A stretch of DNA of 64,000 nucleotides from JAPPHY01 sp965247535 (GCA_965247535.1 OZ252018.1:310001-374000), one strand, 5' to 3'; shown: positions 33,777 to 42,063, counted from the first letter of the stretch. Notes: generated by a model from the letters alone, not told the origin. Translations and numbers: made by a program.

Positions 33777-33968
33777 ATGGCAAAGTGCGAGCTGTGCGGT
33801 AAGGCGGGCCACGCCGGGAACAACGTCAGCCACTCCAAGCGGCGGACCAAGACCCGCTTCATGCCCAACATCCAGAGGTCGAAGATAACGGTGGACGGCC
33901 GGCTCCGCAGGCTATCGCTGTGCACCCGCTGCCTGCGCACCAGCAACAAGATGCCCCGCATCGCGTAA
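33777..33968 (+). CDS. rpmB: 50S ribosomal protein L28 (zinc form)
   Basis: 63 residues. Marks are MAKCELCGKAGHAGNNVSHS, RTKTRFMPNIQ and LCTRCLRTSNKM. The CELC and CTRC pairs are the zinc-binding variant. It stands apart from the main ribosomal block, divergent from fakA. Confidence 0.96.
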   Translation: MAKCELCGKAGHAGNNVSHSKRRTKTRFMPNIQRSKITVDGRLRRLSLCTRCLRTSNKMPRIA

Positions 33969-34058
33969 GCGCGGGAGCAGTGCATTGAGGTCGCGTAGGA
34001 GCACATCCATGACGATGTGTCCCGCCTCGTTCCATACCACCCTCCGGGAGGACTTGTC

Positions 34059-34646
34059 GTGACCACCATTGCGAGCGGCAACGCCGCCCTCGACTCAATC
34101 CTCCGGCGGCTTCCCGAAAACCTGCAGGCCCACGCCGGACGCGCTCGCGACCAGGCCCTGTGGATGGCCGAGGCGCACGGGATCGATCCCGACCGCGCCG
34201 GCCTGGCCGGCCTGGCCCACGACATCGCGCGTGCCATGCCCGAGGCTGAGCTGCTGGAGCGGGCTGCCGCATACGGCATCGAGGTGCATCCGGTCGAGGA
34301 GCGCATGGCCGTCCTGCTGCACGGCCAGGTGGGCTCGGAGATTCTGCGCCGGGAGTGCGGCATCGACGACTCGGAGGTGCTGGAGGCGGTATGGTGGCAC
34401 ACCACCTTCAACCGCGGCCTTGGGCCGATAGCGGCGATCGCATTCCTGGCCGACAAGCTGGACCCTGGGAAGGCGGACAGGTACCCGTTCCGAGACCGCA
34501 TCGTGCGGCTTGCCGGGGAGGACCTGGGCGCAGCCGCGCTTGCGTTCATCCACGAGGAGCTTGTGGCCGCGCTGAACGACGGCCGGCAGATACACCCGGC
34601 GTACATCGAGGCGCGCAACGAGCTGCTGGCGTCCGGCGGGGGCTAG
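34059..34646 (+). CDS. yqeK: HD-domain hydrolase, YqeK type (Ap4A hydrolase)
   Basis: 195 residues from the GTG with GGGAGGAC eight bases upstream. The HD motif is H54-D55 in LAGLAHDIARAM. Other metal-binding candidates are H25 (LQAHAGRAR), His in LLHGQVGSEI and His in AVWWHTTF. YqeK proteins cleave diadenosine tetraphosphate symmetrically to two ADP. In many genomes yqeK sits with nadD; here it does not. Confidence 0.85.
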   Translation: MTTIASGNAALDSILRRLPENLQAHAGRARDQALWMAEAHGIDPDRAGLAGLAHDIARAMPEAELLERAAAYGIEVHPVEERMAVLLHGQVGSEILRRECGIDDSEVLEAVWWHTTFNRGLGPIAAIAFLADKLDPGKADRYPFRDRIVRLAGEDLGAAALAFIHEELVAALNDGRQIHPAYIEARNELLASGGG

Positions 34647-34662
34647 GCAACCGCCCCTCAGC

Positions 34663-34692
34663 TTGACACGATAACGGCCGCAGGCGTAGCAT
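34663..34692 (+). promoter_or_regulatory. Promoter of the tRNA-Phe/tRNA-Gly pair
   Basis: Perfect TTGACA at 34663-34668 and, 18 nt further, TAGCAT at 34687-34692. The expected start, about 34699, is just before tRNA-Phe. The -10 is weak, so confidence is moderate. Confidence 0.5.
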
Positions 34693-34702
34693 AATATACT
34701 AC

Positions 34703-34775
34703 GCCGAGGTAGCTCAGGTGGTAGAGCACGGCACTGAAAATGCCGGTGTCGCCAGTTCGACTCTGGCCCTCGGCA
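34703..34775 (+). tRNA. tRNA-Phe (anticodon GAA)
   Basis: Acceptor GCCGAGG pairs with CCTCGGC, anticodon stem GGCA/TGCC around CTGAAAA, T arm GCCAG-TTCGACT-CTGGC. Discriminator A; CCA is not encoded. Confidence 0.94.
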
Positions 34776-34812
34776 CTGCGCCAGCCCCTAGTGCAGACGA
34801 CATTCTCAGCGA

Positions 34813-34887
34813 GCGGAAGTGGCTCAGTGGTAGAGCATCTCCTTGCCAAGGAGAGGGTCGTGGGTTCGAATCCCATCTTCCGCTCCA
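34813..34887 (+). tRNA. tRNA-Gly (anticodon GCC)
   Basis: Acceptor GCGGAAG pairs with CTTCCGC, anticodon stem TCTCC/GGAGA around TTGCCAA, T arm GTGGG-TTCGAAT-CCCAT with one G-T pair. Discriminator T and encoded CCA. Confidence 0.94.
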
Positions 34888-34945
34888 ACTCCCCCAATGA
34901 TTATACCCTCGCCGTGAGAGAGCGGACTTCCGCTAGAGGTGTCGC

Positions 34946-35389
34946 ATGCGGTTCATCTATCCGGCACAGTTGGAGCGCTACAGCCAGGGTGAATTAGTAG
35001 TCTCGTTTCGGGACGTGCCCTGGTGCCACACGTCCGGAGAGGACGAGGCAGGGGCTTTGTCCGAAGCTGAAGACGCACTGGAGGAGGCGATCGCAGGATG
35101 CATCAACCACGGAGAGCCCATACCTACGCCTAGCCCACCGCTCCCGGGTGAGCGCCTGGTAGCTCTTCCCTTCGACATGGCGGCCAAGGCGGCCCTTGTG
35201 ATAGCGTTTCGTGCAAGCGGTCTGAGCCGGGTCGCCCTCGCCAAGCGCCTTAGTGTGCACGACAAGGTTGTGCGCCGAATGCTGGATCCACGACATGGGA
35301 CCTCCGTCAGTCGCATCAACGACGCCATGAAGGCCCTTGGCGCGGAGGCGGTCCTGGAGGTGCCGCTCCTGCCAAGTGCTTCAACGTAA
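34946..35389 (+). CDS. HicB-like protein with C-terminal helix-turn-helix
   Basis: 147 residues. The first 60 (MRFIYPAQLERYSQGELVVSF, GEDEAGALSEAEDALEEAI) match the HicB RNase-H-like fold in pattern. Residues about 85-130 (GLSRVALAKRLSVHDKVVRRMLD, SVSRINDAMKALG) form a helix-turn-helix. HicB proteins are antitoxins of HicA RNases and repress their own operon. No HicA-sized gene is visible beside it, so it is orphaned or acts as a plain regulator. It lies 58 nt after tRNA-Gly. Confidence 0.72.
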   Translation: MRFIYPAQLERYSQGELVVSFRDVPWCHTSGEDEAGALSEAEDALEEAIAGCINHGEPIPTPSPPLPGERLVALPFDMAAKAALVIAFRASGLSRVALAKRLSVHDKVVRRMLDPRHGTSVSRINDAMKALGAEAVLEVPLLPSAST

Positions 35390-35467
35390 TTGCGTGCGTC
35401 ATCCGCGTCACAGAGAGGCAGACGGCCGACGCCTTCGCCTGGGCAATGGAGGGATGAAAAGGGAGAG

Positions 35468-35731
35468 ATGGACATCACATCATTTGAAGTGAACAGAACC
35501 AATCGAGGGATAATGGTGGACTTAAATCTGAGGAGGATCGGTACGTTTCTGGACCCAATTCAAGCAATGATATTTGCAGACGAGCTTGACGCTGAGGTGG
35601 CGGCTATTCAGGCGGGCGAAAACGCAATCCGGTTTCCCTGGAATGGCGAATTGCACACGATTACTGTGGAGGGTGCCCAGGAGTTCTCTCGCCTGATTCG
35701 CACAAGACTTGAGGAATTGGCCACGGAGTAG
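35468..35731 (+). CDS. Small hypothetical protein, first gene of the Mrr operon
   Basis: 87 residues from the ATG after AAAAGGGAGAG. I recognise no family. It reads as a compact alpha/beta domain (TSFEVNRTNRGIMVDLNLRRIG, then a helix FLDPIQAMIFADELDAEVAAI). It ends 3 nt before the membrane Mrr-like nuclease gene, so the two are probably co-translated. GC is near 50 %, lower than the core genes. Confidence 0.6.
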   Translation: MDITSFEVNRTNRGIMVDLNLRRIGTFLDPIQAMIFADELDAEVAAIQAGENAIRFPWNGELHTITVEGAQEFSRLIRTRLEELATE

Positions 35732-35734
35732 ACG

Positions 35735-36658
35735 ATGATCGAGCGTGAACCGCAACTCCAAGACTACGGGGTAACTGCCGAGGACTTCGAAATCTACAGA
35801 GGCAAGACTCCCGACCCTTCGAAGGGACTCTGGGTCAGCGTGGGCTTGGGTATTTTCTTGGTTGGTTTTCTGACTCTCTTCACCTACGCACCGAGATGGA
35901 ATAATCCCAGGGACTCGGACATAGTATCGTCTCTATTGGTAGCAGCCTGTATAACACCTTTCCTCTGGTTCCCCATAGTGTTCCTAGTGCAATACCTCAT
36001 TGTTAGGTTCCGAAGGAGTCGCTTGGTAAGAGGCCCTATCCCTCCGCTTATCGAGCTGTATAAGGAAGCGTCGAGGGCCTACCGGGCACACGTGCGAGAG
36101 GTGGAGCGAGCGAGAGAGGAGGCCGAGAGAGTACGGCGTGAGGTGGAAAAGGCACGCCGACAGGCTGTGCTAGCGCGATGGCACGCTCAGCGGGAGCGTC
36201 GCAGGAAGCACGCGGAGTACTGGATGGGTCTCAGCGGGGAGAAGTTTGAGCAAGAGGTAGCCACCCTGCTTCAGCGTCGTGGTTATCGAGGGATCCAACT
36301 GACTGGCAGGTCAGGAGATGGGGGCATTGATATTCGTGCGAGAAGAGAGCGCAAGTCCCTCATCGTTCAGTGCAAGAGGTATCAGAAGCCCGCCGGCCCA
36401 GCTATTGTCAGGGAGCTATACGGAAGCCTGGTTGATTCCAGAGCTGACGGGGCGCTTCTGTTCTGCACCGGCGGCTTTACGGAGGGGGCCAAGGTGTTTG
36501 CCAAGGGCAAGCCGATTCAGCTACTGAGCGTTGAGGACATAGTAAAGGTGGCAGAAGCAGTAGAGGGAAACCGTGTTGAGTTCACTCCTCCGGCACCCCA
36601 GCGCGCAAGTCTATGGCGCAGGAGGCGTCCGCGTTGGCGCGGGCAGTTGAGGGGTTAG
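35735..36658 (+). CDS. Membrane-anchored Mrr-like restriction endonuclease
   Basis: 307 residues. Two hydrophobic segments lie at about 32-51 and 65-90. A basic, heptad-like helix follows at about 106-160, and then a PD-(D/E)xK nuclease domain of the Mrr_cat type. Active-site candidates are Glu174 in GEKFEQEVATLL, Asp199 in GRSGDGGIDI, and Q212-C-K214 in IVQCKRYQ, followed by RELYGSL. Mrr enzymes cleave modified or foreign DNA. The membrane anchor resembles defence-associated versions of the domain. It is the core of a four-gene, tightly spaced, lower-GC operon. Confidence 0.85.
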   Translation: MIEREPQLQDYGVTAEDFEIYRGKTPDPSKGLWVSVGLGIFLVGFLTLFTYAPRWNNPRDSDIVSSLLVAACITPFLWFPIVFLVQYLIVRFRRSRLVRGPIPPLIELYKEASRAYRAHVREVERAREEAERVRREVEKARRQAVLARWHAQRERRRKHAEYWMGLSGEKFEQEVATLLQRRGYRGIQLTGRSGDGGIDIRARRERKSLIVQCKRYQKPAGPAIVRELYGSLVDSRADGALLFCTGGFTEGAKVFAKGKPIQLLSVEDIVKVAEAVEGNRVEFTPPAPQRASLWRRRRPRWRGQLRG

Positions 36659-36672
36659 AAAGGAGGAAGAAA

Positions 36673-37074
36673 GTGATTCAGATTACCTGCGATGTGTGCA
36701 AAAGGGAAATCCCGTTCTCAGTGGAATGTGGGGACATACAAGGGGAATCTCCGAGTGACTTCTGTCAGCGTCCTGCATCGATAGGCATCGGTACTCCGTG
36801 GCTTGAGACATATACCAGCGTGGCCGTTTATAAGCACGGGCTTGGAGGCTATTTCATCGCCTGCTCTGTAGGCTGCTCGGAGCAAGCGGTTCAGGATGGA
36901 AGAGTGAATATGGAGTATCAGGATATTGCCTTGGTGCTAGGGGGAAATCGGTGGAAGTCTCGATACAACCGCGCAGTGAGACAGGCACAATTCAACCAGC
37001 ATTCCTTGGAGACCATGGGGCACGACATCATCAAGAAGCTTGACGAGGCCGACGAAGCTGAATGGACGGTGTAA
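36673..37074 (+). CDS. Hypothetical CxxC protein downstream of the Mrr gene
   Basis: 133 residues from a GTG with AGGAGG six bases upstream. The N terminus has ITCDVCKREIPF, a likely half zinc site; a second Cys pair occurs in IACSVGCSEQAV. No known family is recognised. It follows the nuclease gene by 14 nt and precedes the next small gene by 19 nt. GC is about 47-50 %. Confidence 0.6.
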   Translation: MIQITCDVCKREIPFSVECGDIQGESPSDFCQRPASIGIGTPWLETYTSVAVYKHGLGGYFIACSVGCSEQAVQDGRVNMEYQDIALVLGGNRWKSRYNRAVRQAQFNQHSLETMGHDIIKKLDEADEAEWTV

Positions 37075-37093
37075 GGCGACTGGAGGTGCTGTT

Positions 37094-37291
37094 GTGAATC
37101 CCGAAGAACTAGCAAATTGGGCATGGACTAAGGGCTGTGGAGCCATGCGGGCTGGTAGAGGCTGCGAACACCCCCCGTGCAGAACAGTAGAAGAGGCTGT
37201 TGAGCTCCTACAGAGACTCGCGCGATTTGAAGGCACCGACGGGGCCGGAAGATCTGTCAGTGGCTACATCATTGAAGATCAACAGCGGTGA
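37094..37291 (+). CDS. Small hypothetical protein, last gene of the Mrr operon
   Basis: 65 residues from a GTG with TGGAGGT upstream. It has four Cys (KGCGAMRAGRGCEHPPC) and a helix TVEEAVELLQRLARFEG. Function unknown. The zinc-like Cys content parallels the gene before it. Confidence 0.5.
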   Translation: MNPEELANWAWTKGCGAMRAGRGCEHPPCRTVEEAVELLQRLARFEGTDGAGRSVSGYIIEDQQR

Positions 37292-37471
37292 GTTGTCGGC
37301 CGGTTTGCCGACACTCTCCGACAACCCTCCACCCACGAAACGAGGCGGCATCGCCTCCGCGCACAGATACGAACGGCCCCGGTCGTAGGCCTCCGCGCGG
37401 CTCATCTCATCTCGCAATCGTGGTGGTGCTGTGGTAATCTTGCGTCAGCCAGCCTGGCTCGTGGAGGCAGT

Positions 37472-38482
37472 GTGGACGCGAACGCCGCTATCAGGACGGT
37501 GGACAAGGAGGAGATCCTTCGCATCGAGGACCTCCACACCTACTTCTACTCCCGAGAGGGCGTGGTCAAGGCGGCCAACGGCGTAAACCTCTCGGTCAAG
37601 GCGGACAGCACGCTGGGCATCGTGGGGGAGAGCGGCTCCGGAAAGTCGGTCACCGCGCTCTCGGTGCTGAGCCTCATACCGTACCCGGGCAGGATAGTCC
37701 ATGGAGCGGTCCACTTCGAGAACAAGGACCTGCTGAAGCTGGAGGAGGAGGAGCTGATCAGGGTGCGCGGCAGCTCCATCGCCATGATCTTCCAAGACCC
37801 CAGGGGGTCGCTGAATCCAATCGAGACCATCGGCAGGCAGATATCGGAGATCCTGCTGGCCCACAGCCCCATGTCGGTCGTGGAGGCCACGGAGCGCACA
37901 TTCGCCCTGCTGCGGGAGCTGAACCTGTCCGACAACGTTTTCCGGCAGTACCCCTTCCAGCTCAGCGGAGGTCAGGCGCAGCGCTCCATGATAGCCATGG
38001 CCACGGCCTGGAGGCCCAGGATACTCATCGCCGACGAGCCCACGTCAAACCTGGACACCACAACGCAGGCGGACGTGCTGGCGCGGCTGCAGCGAATCCG
38101 GTCCGAGCACCACTCCGCCATCATTCTCATTACGCACAACATGGGCGTCATAGCGCAGATGGCGGACGAGATCGCGGTGATGTACGCGGGCTCTGTGGTG
38201 GAGTATGGCGACACGCAGTCGATCTTCGAAGCGCCGCTGCACCCGTACACGTGGGGTCTGCTCCAGTCGCTAACGCGGCTTGACGAGCCGAACAAGAGGC
38301 TACAGCCCATACCCGGCTCTCCTCCCGACTCGATCGACCTGCCGGACCAGTGCCCGTACATGCCCAGGTGCCCCAAGGCCACCAACGAGTGCCGGCTGAG
38401 CCTTCGGCCGCAGCTCACGGAGTTCGAGCCAGGCCACTTCGTGGCGTGCTACAACGTGATTGAGCGTGTGCCGGAAGGCTGA
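37472..38482 (+). CDS. ABC transporter ATP-binding protein, oligopeptide/dipeptide type
   Basis: 336 residues from a GTG; an in-frame GTG nine codons on is also possible. Motifs are GIVGESGSGKSVTAL (Walker A), QLSGGQAQRSMIAMA (signature), ILIADEPTSNLDTTTQ (Walker B) and ITHNMGVIAQMAD (His switch). The C-terminal oligopeptide-transporter extension with HPYTWGLLQSL and CPYMPRCPKA is present, as in DppD/OppD. It would power peptide or nickel uptake. No permease, second ATPase or binding protein lies next to it in the window. Confidence 0.88.
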   Translation: MDANAAIRTVDKEEILRIEDLHTYFYSREGVVKAANGVNLSVKADSTLGIVGESGSGKSVTALSVLSLIPYPGRIVHGAVHFENKDLLKLEEEELIRVRGSSIAMIFQDPRGSLNPIETIGRQISEILLAHSPMSVVEATERTFALLRELNLSDNVFRQYPFQLSGGQAQRSMIAMATAWRPRILIADEPTSNLDTTTQADVLARLQRIRSEHHSAIILITHNMGVIAQMADEIAVMYAGSVVEYGDTQSIFEAPLHPYTWGLLQSLTRLDEPNKRLQPIPGSPPDSIDLPDQCPYMPRCPKATNECRLSLRPQLTEFEPGHFVACYNVIERVPEG

Positions 38483-39021
38483 GGAGGGGGCGACGCAACT
38501 TTCCCCGCCCGCTCATTGTCTTCGACAAGCTTAGGCTGAGCGAACTAAAGTGTCTGCCCGCCAGACGGCCCACCTTCCCCGTCCGCTCATGGTGAGCCTA
38601 GAGTTTACCCTGAGCTCTGCCGAAGGGAACCATTTGAGCGGGCCAGCGGAATGCCGTGAACTCCCGCTCCAGGGGACCTCTGCATGAGTATTGTGTCATC
38701 CCAAGGGAGTTCACTTCTCGTCATTCCCGCGAAGCTTGTCCCGCACTTGATGCGGGAGCGGGAATCCAATTCCTTCCAAATCGGACTCCCTGACCCCTGC
38801 CCCCGTAACGTGGTACGGGGGCAAGCTTCGCAGGGGTGACGATGTAGGTGAGCGGGCGCCGGAGGGCTGAGCGGGGGCAACGCGCGCGCCCCGTCCGCTC
38901 ATTGCCTTCGACAAGCTCAGGCTGAGCGGCCTAAAGTGTCTGCCCGCCAGGCGGCCCACCTTCCCCGACCGCTCATGGTGAGCCCGTCGAACCATTTGAG
39001 CGGGCCAGCCGGGAGGGGCCG
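38483..39021. repeat. Repeat-rich intergenic region
   Basis: No credible gene. Two direct copies of an approximately 90-bp module start at 38511 and 38897. Their first 88 bases differ at about six positions. Each begins with a GCTCATTG-CTTCGACAAGC motif and ends near GCTCATGGTGAGCC. Copy 1 has an extra segment with TACCCTGAGCTCTGCCGAAGGG before the shared end AACCATTTGAGCGGGCCAG. Between the copies are two imperfect palindromes around 38726-38774 and 38794-38840. Confidence 0.75.
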
Positions 39022-39939
39022 TCAGGCGATGGGCTGTATGCCCAGACGCTCGCCAACCTCCAGCCCAAGCGCCGCGGCAACCTCCGCGGCCGCCGCCGGC
39101 CTCTCGCCCTCGCGGCGCATACGGCGCACAAGCAGCGAACCGCCGTTGAGCGCGACGCGCACGCCTGATTCGTCGATTGACAGCACCTCGCCGTACATGG
39201 CCGCGCCTGTGCGCGGGCCAAGCTCCACGTCCGAGATGCGGACAGTCTCCTCTCGAATGTTGGTTGCCGCGCCCGGCTGCGGCTCGCAGCCGCGCACGTG
39301 GTCGTAGACCTGCTGCGCCGGCCTGAACCACTGGATCTCGGCCAGCCGGCCTTCGCAGGGGGGCTCGTATGTGGCGGCGGCCTCGTCCTGAGACGTCCTC
39401 GGCGCGGTGCCTTCGCGTACCATTGCGACCGCCTCCGCCAGGCCGTCCACGCCCTGCGGGAAGAGGTGGTTGCGGTAAAGCGAGGCGAGGGTGTCGGTTT
39501 CTGTGATGGGGGCTGTCTTCTGCAGCAGCACCGGGCCGGTGTCGATGCCCCGGTCGACCCAGAAGATGGTGACGCCGGTCTCCGTCTCGCCGTTGATGAT
39601 GGCCCAGTTGATCGCGCTGCGCCCGCGGTGGAGCGGCAGCAGAGACGGGTGGTACTGGATGGAGCCGTGCGGCGGCAGGTCCAGAACGCGCTCCGGGATG
39701 ATTACGGTCACGAATGCGAGGACGTTGAGCTCTGCGCCGAGGTCCGCGTAGGTCTGCATGAAGTCGCGGCGGCGCAGGCTCTGCGTGGGGTGAGTGGAAA
39801 CGCCCTGCTCGACGGCGAGGTTGTGGAGAGGGTCGCCCTCCCGCTCGTAGAACACGCCCACGATGTCCTCGCCCTGCTCCAGGAGGCGTCTGTATACGGC
39901 CTCGCCGAAGGCCGCCTGTCCTATCAGAGCAACTCGCAT
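39022..39939 (-). CDS. Formyltransferase-family protein resembling 10-formyl-THF hydrolase/dehydrogenase N-domain
   Basis: 305 residues from the ATG with GGGAGGTG upstream. The N-terminal domain reads MRVALIGQAAFGEAVYRRL, LGAELNVLAFVTVIIPERVL, then H97 in QYHPSLLPLHRG and Asp133 in DRGIDTGPVLLQK, the catalytic residues of the formyltransferase fold. The wording is nearer to the folate domain of 10-formyltetrahydrofolate dehydrogenase (ALDH1L) than to tRNA formyltransferase. A C-terminal FMT-like beta domain follows. It may hydrolyse 10-formyl-THF or move a formyl group; the substrate is unknown. Confidence 0.8.
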   Translation of the reverse strand: MRVALIGQAAFGEAVYRRLLEQGEDIVGVFYEREGDPLHNLAVEQGVSTHPTQSLRRRDFMQTYADLGAELNVLAFVTVIIPERVLDLPPHGSIQYHPSLLPLHRGRSAINWAIINGETETGVTIFWVDRGIDTGPVLLQKTAPITETDTLASLYRNHLFPQGVDGLAEAVAMVREGTAPRTSQDEAAATYEPPCEGRLAEIQWFRPAQQVYDHVRGCEPQPGAATNIREETVRISDVELGPRTGAAMYGEVLSIDESGVRVALNGGSLLVRRMRREGERPAAAAEVAAALGLEVGERLGIQPIA

Positions 39940-40329
39940 GACACACCTCCCGGCAATGGCTGGAGTTGCCAGCATTATGGACGCGAACGGCGGACGGGGC
40001 AAGCTACCGCGGCCCCTCGGTCTCCCAAGCCCGCTCGTGGTGAGCCTGTCGAACCATTCGAACGGGCCATCGCGCGGGCCACCCGCTCACGCCCTTCGAC
40101 TAAGCTCAGGGTGAGCGGGCTCTCAGTCCGGGCCTCTACAGTAGCCTTTCGCAGGGCAGCCAAAGTACGTGGAATCCCGCAAAGGCTTGACACCGTGGGG
40201 TGGGGTTTGTAGGCTTGTGATTGCCGGACGCACGCATTCCTGACACCCTTTTTGGGTCATGCCCGGCGCAAGCTCCGCAGTGGTGTGCGGAATGGACTCG
40301 CAATAAAGAGGACCGAAAAGGAGGTTCGC
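39940..40329. other. Intergenic region with inverted repeats and a promoter candidate
   Basis: No credible gene. Holds a GTGAGCCTGTCGAACCATTC module (about 40029-40068), a perfect 9-bp inverted repeat CCCGCTCAC/GTGAGCGGG (40082-40090 and 40111-40119) with a 20-nt loop, a promoter candidate (40187-40215), and a small hairpin TGACACCC-TTTTT-GGGTCA (40241-40259). Confidence 0.6.
40187..40215 (+). promoter_or_regulatory. Candidate promoter of the ThDP-enzyme/aldolase genes
   Basis: TTGACA at 40187-40192, 17-nt spacer, TAGGCT at 40210-40215. The -35 is perfect and the -10 poor. The leader to the gene start would be about 108 nt and would contain the 40241-40259 hairpin. Confidence 0.4.
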
Positions 40330-41994
40330 ATGGCAGAGATTAGTGGTGGAGAAGCATTCGGTCGTGCTCTCAAGCAGGAGGGCGTGGAGTACGTGTTCAC
40401 GCTGAACGGCGGGCACATCTACACCCTGTACGAGGGTTGCGAAGACAACGGCATCAAGGTCATCGACTTCCGGCACGAGCAGGCGGCCGCCCACGCCGCC
40501 GAGGGCTGGGCAAAGGTGACGGGCAAGCCGGGCGTGGCAATCGTAACCGCCGGGCCGGGCGTCACCGGCACCATAACCGCCGTTGCCAACGCATTCCAGG
40601 CCAACAGCCCCATGATAGTCATCGGCGGAAACTCGGCCGTCCGCGAGCGGCTCATGAGCAGCCTCCAGGAGTTCGACGGCGTGGCCCTGATGTCCTCCAT
40701 CACCAAGTGGTCGCACCAGGTGCAGGACTCGAGGCGCATTCCCGATTTCGTGGCCACTGCCTTCAGACAGGCCACGAGCGGCAAGCCAGGCCCCGTCTAC
40801 CTGGAGATTCCAACCGACATTGTCAACGGGCGCATCGAGGAGGGCGATCTTGTGCTGCCCACGGGCTATCGCACGGAGGCACGCGCCTTCCCTGACCCGG
40901 AGTACGTGCACAAGATTGCGGAGACGCTCAAGAACTCGAAGCACCCGGCCGTGGTCGCCGGCAGCGACATCTGGTGGTCACAGGCCTGGGACGAGCTGCG
41001 GGACTTCGTCGAGATGATCGACGCGCCCGTGTTCCTGAACTCCATGGGGCGCGGCGCCATTCCGGCCGACCACCCCAACCTGGGCAGCACCGGGCGGCGC
41101 TATGCCCTCGTGAACTCGGACGCCATCCTGCTCATCGGCACGCCCATAGACTTTCGACTGAGCTTTGGACGTGACGTGCTGTTCAACAAGGACGCCACGG
41201 TCATGCAGATGATGATGGACGCCGAGGAGGTCGGGAAGAACCGCCACATCGACATCGGCGTGGTGGGCGACGTGAAGGCCACGCTGCAGATGACCATGGA
41301 CGAGCTGAGTTCCATGGGCTACCGCTCGCCCGGTCGTGAGTGGCTGGAGGAGGTGATGACGGAGGACAAGGCGCTGAAGGAGCCGGACCAGGAGATGCTG
41401 AACAGCACCCAGTCGCCGATTCACCCCATGAGGCTGATGAAGGAGCTGAGGGACTTCCTGGACTACGACGCCACCGTGGTGGGCGACGGAGGGGACACCG
41501 TGACCTTTGCGGCCAGGGTGCTGGGCATCAACAAGCCGGGCCACTGGCTGGACCCGGGCCAGTTCGGCTGCCTTGGCCCCGGCTCCGGGTTTGCCGTCGC
41601 GGCGCAGCTGGCGCGGCCCGGCAAGCAGGTATGCATCGTGTTCGGCGACGGCGCGTTTGGCCTCAACGGCATGGACATGGAGAGCATGGTGCGTTTCAAC
41701 CTGCCGGTGGTGGGCATCGTGGGCAACAACGGCGCATGGAACCAGACCACGCAGGGAGTCATCCGCAGGACCGGCCGTGCCATCGGCACGTACCTGTCGC
41801 AGGAGACGCGCTACGACCTGATCATGCAGGGCTTCCGCGGCTACGGCGAGCGCGTGGAGGACCCGGAGCAGATCCGGCCTGCGCTGGAGCGGGCCTTCGG
41901 CTCCGGCAAGGCGGCGTTGCTGGACGTGGTCCTCGATCCGCACGTCTCGTACGGCGACATGGGCGGGCGCTCGCGCCAGGTGCGCCAGTACTAG
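40330..41994 (+). CDS. Thiamine-diphosphate-dependent enzyme (2-hydroxyacyl-CoA lyase / oxalyl-CoA decarboxylase / acetolactate synthase superfamily)
   Basis: 554 residues from the ATG with AAGGAGG six bases before it. N-terminal Pyr domain with the activating Glu50 in FRHEQAAAHAAEGWA. Middle domain with IGTPIDFRLSFG. C-terminal PP domain with FGDGAFGLNGMDMESMVRF then NNGAWN, the GDG-x25-N ThDP/metal motif. Relatives cleave 2-hydroxyacyl-CoA, decarboxylate oxalyl-CoA or make acetolactate; I cannot choose by eye. The HpcH/HpaI aldolase gene follows by 130 nt, suggesting a 2-oxo/2-hydroxy acid pathway. Confidence 0.85.
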   Translation: MAEISGGEAFGRALKQEGVEYVFTLNGGHIYTLYEGCEDNGIKVIDFRHEQAAAHAAEGWAKVTGKPGVAIVTAGPGVTGTITAVANAFQANSPMIVIGGNSAVRERLMSSLQEFDGVALMSSITKWSHQVQDSRRIPDFVATAFRQATSGKPGPVYLEIPTDIVNGRIEEGDLVLPTGYRTEARAFPDPEYVHKIAETLKNSKHPAVVAGSDIWWSQAWDELRDFVEMIDAPVFLNSMGRGAIPADHPNLGSTGRRYALVNSDAILLIGTPIDFRLSFGRDVLFNKDATVMQMMMDAEEVGKNRHIDIGVVGDVKATLQMTMDELSSMGYRSPGREWLEEVMTEDKALKEPDQEMLNSTQSPIHPMRLMKELRDFLDYDATVVGDGGDTVTFAARVLGINKPGHWLDPGQFGCLGPGSGFAVAAQLARPGKQVCIVFGDGAFGLNGMDMESMVRFNLPVVGIVGNNGAWNQTTQGVIRRTGRAIGTYLSQETRYDLIMQGFRGYGERVEDPEQIRPALERAFGSGKAALLDVVLDPHVSYGDMGGRSRQVRQY

Positions 41995-42037
41995 CCGGTT
42001 AGTCGAGCATCGCTCGTTCCGCCGACTATGGGAGCTT

Positions 42038-42063
42038 GATGCGTGGGGAGAACCCCCTGCATC
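42038..42063 (+). promoter_or_regulatory. Hairpin between the ThDP-enzyme and aldolase genes
   Basis: GATGCGTGGGG-AGAA-CCCCCTGCATC forms an 11-bp stem with two mismatches and a 4-nt loop. There is no T run after it, so it is more likely an mRNA-processing or stability element than a terminator. Confidence 0.35.

Noticed and set aside
34691..34700. TATACT at 34695-34700 as the -10 box of tRNA-Phe
   Set aside because: It would place the transcription start inside the tRNA; TAGCAT at 34687-34692 is compatible with the tRNA 5' end.
38711..39946. Minus-strand frame of about 411 codons over the formyltransferase and the repeat gap
   Set aside because: Arg/Pro-rich and runs through non-coding repeats; the formyltransferase in another frame has catalytic residues and a ribosome site.
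42038..42063. Rho-independent terminator after the ThDP-enzyme gene
   Set aside because: The stem is good, but no T run follows it.
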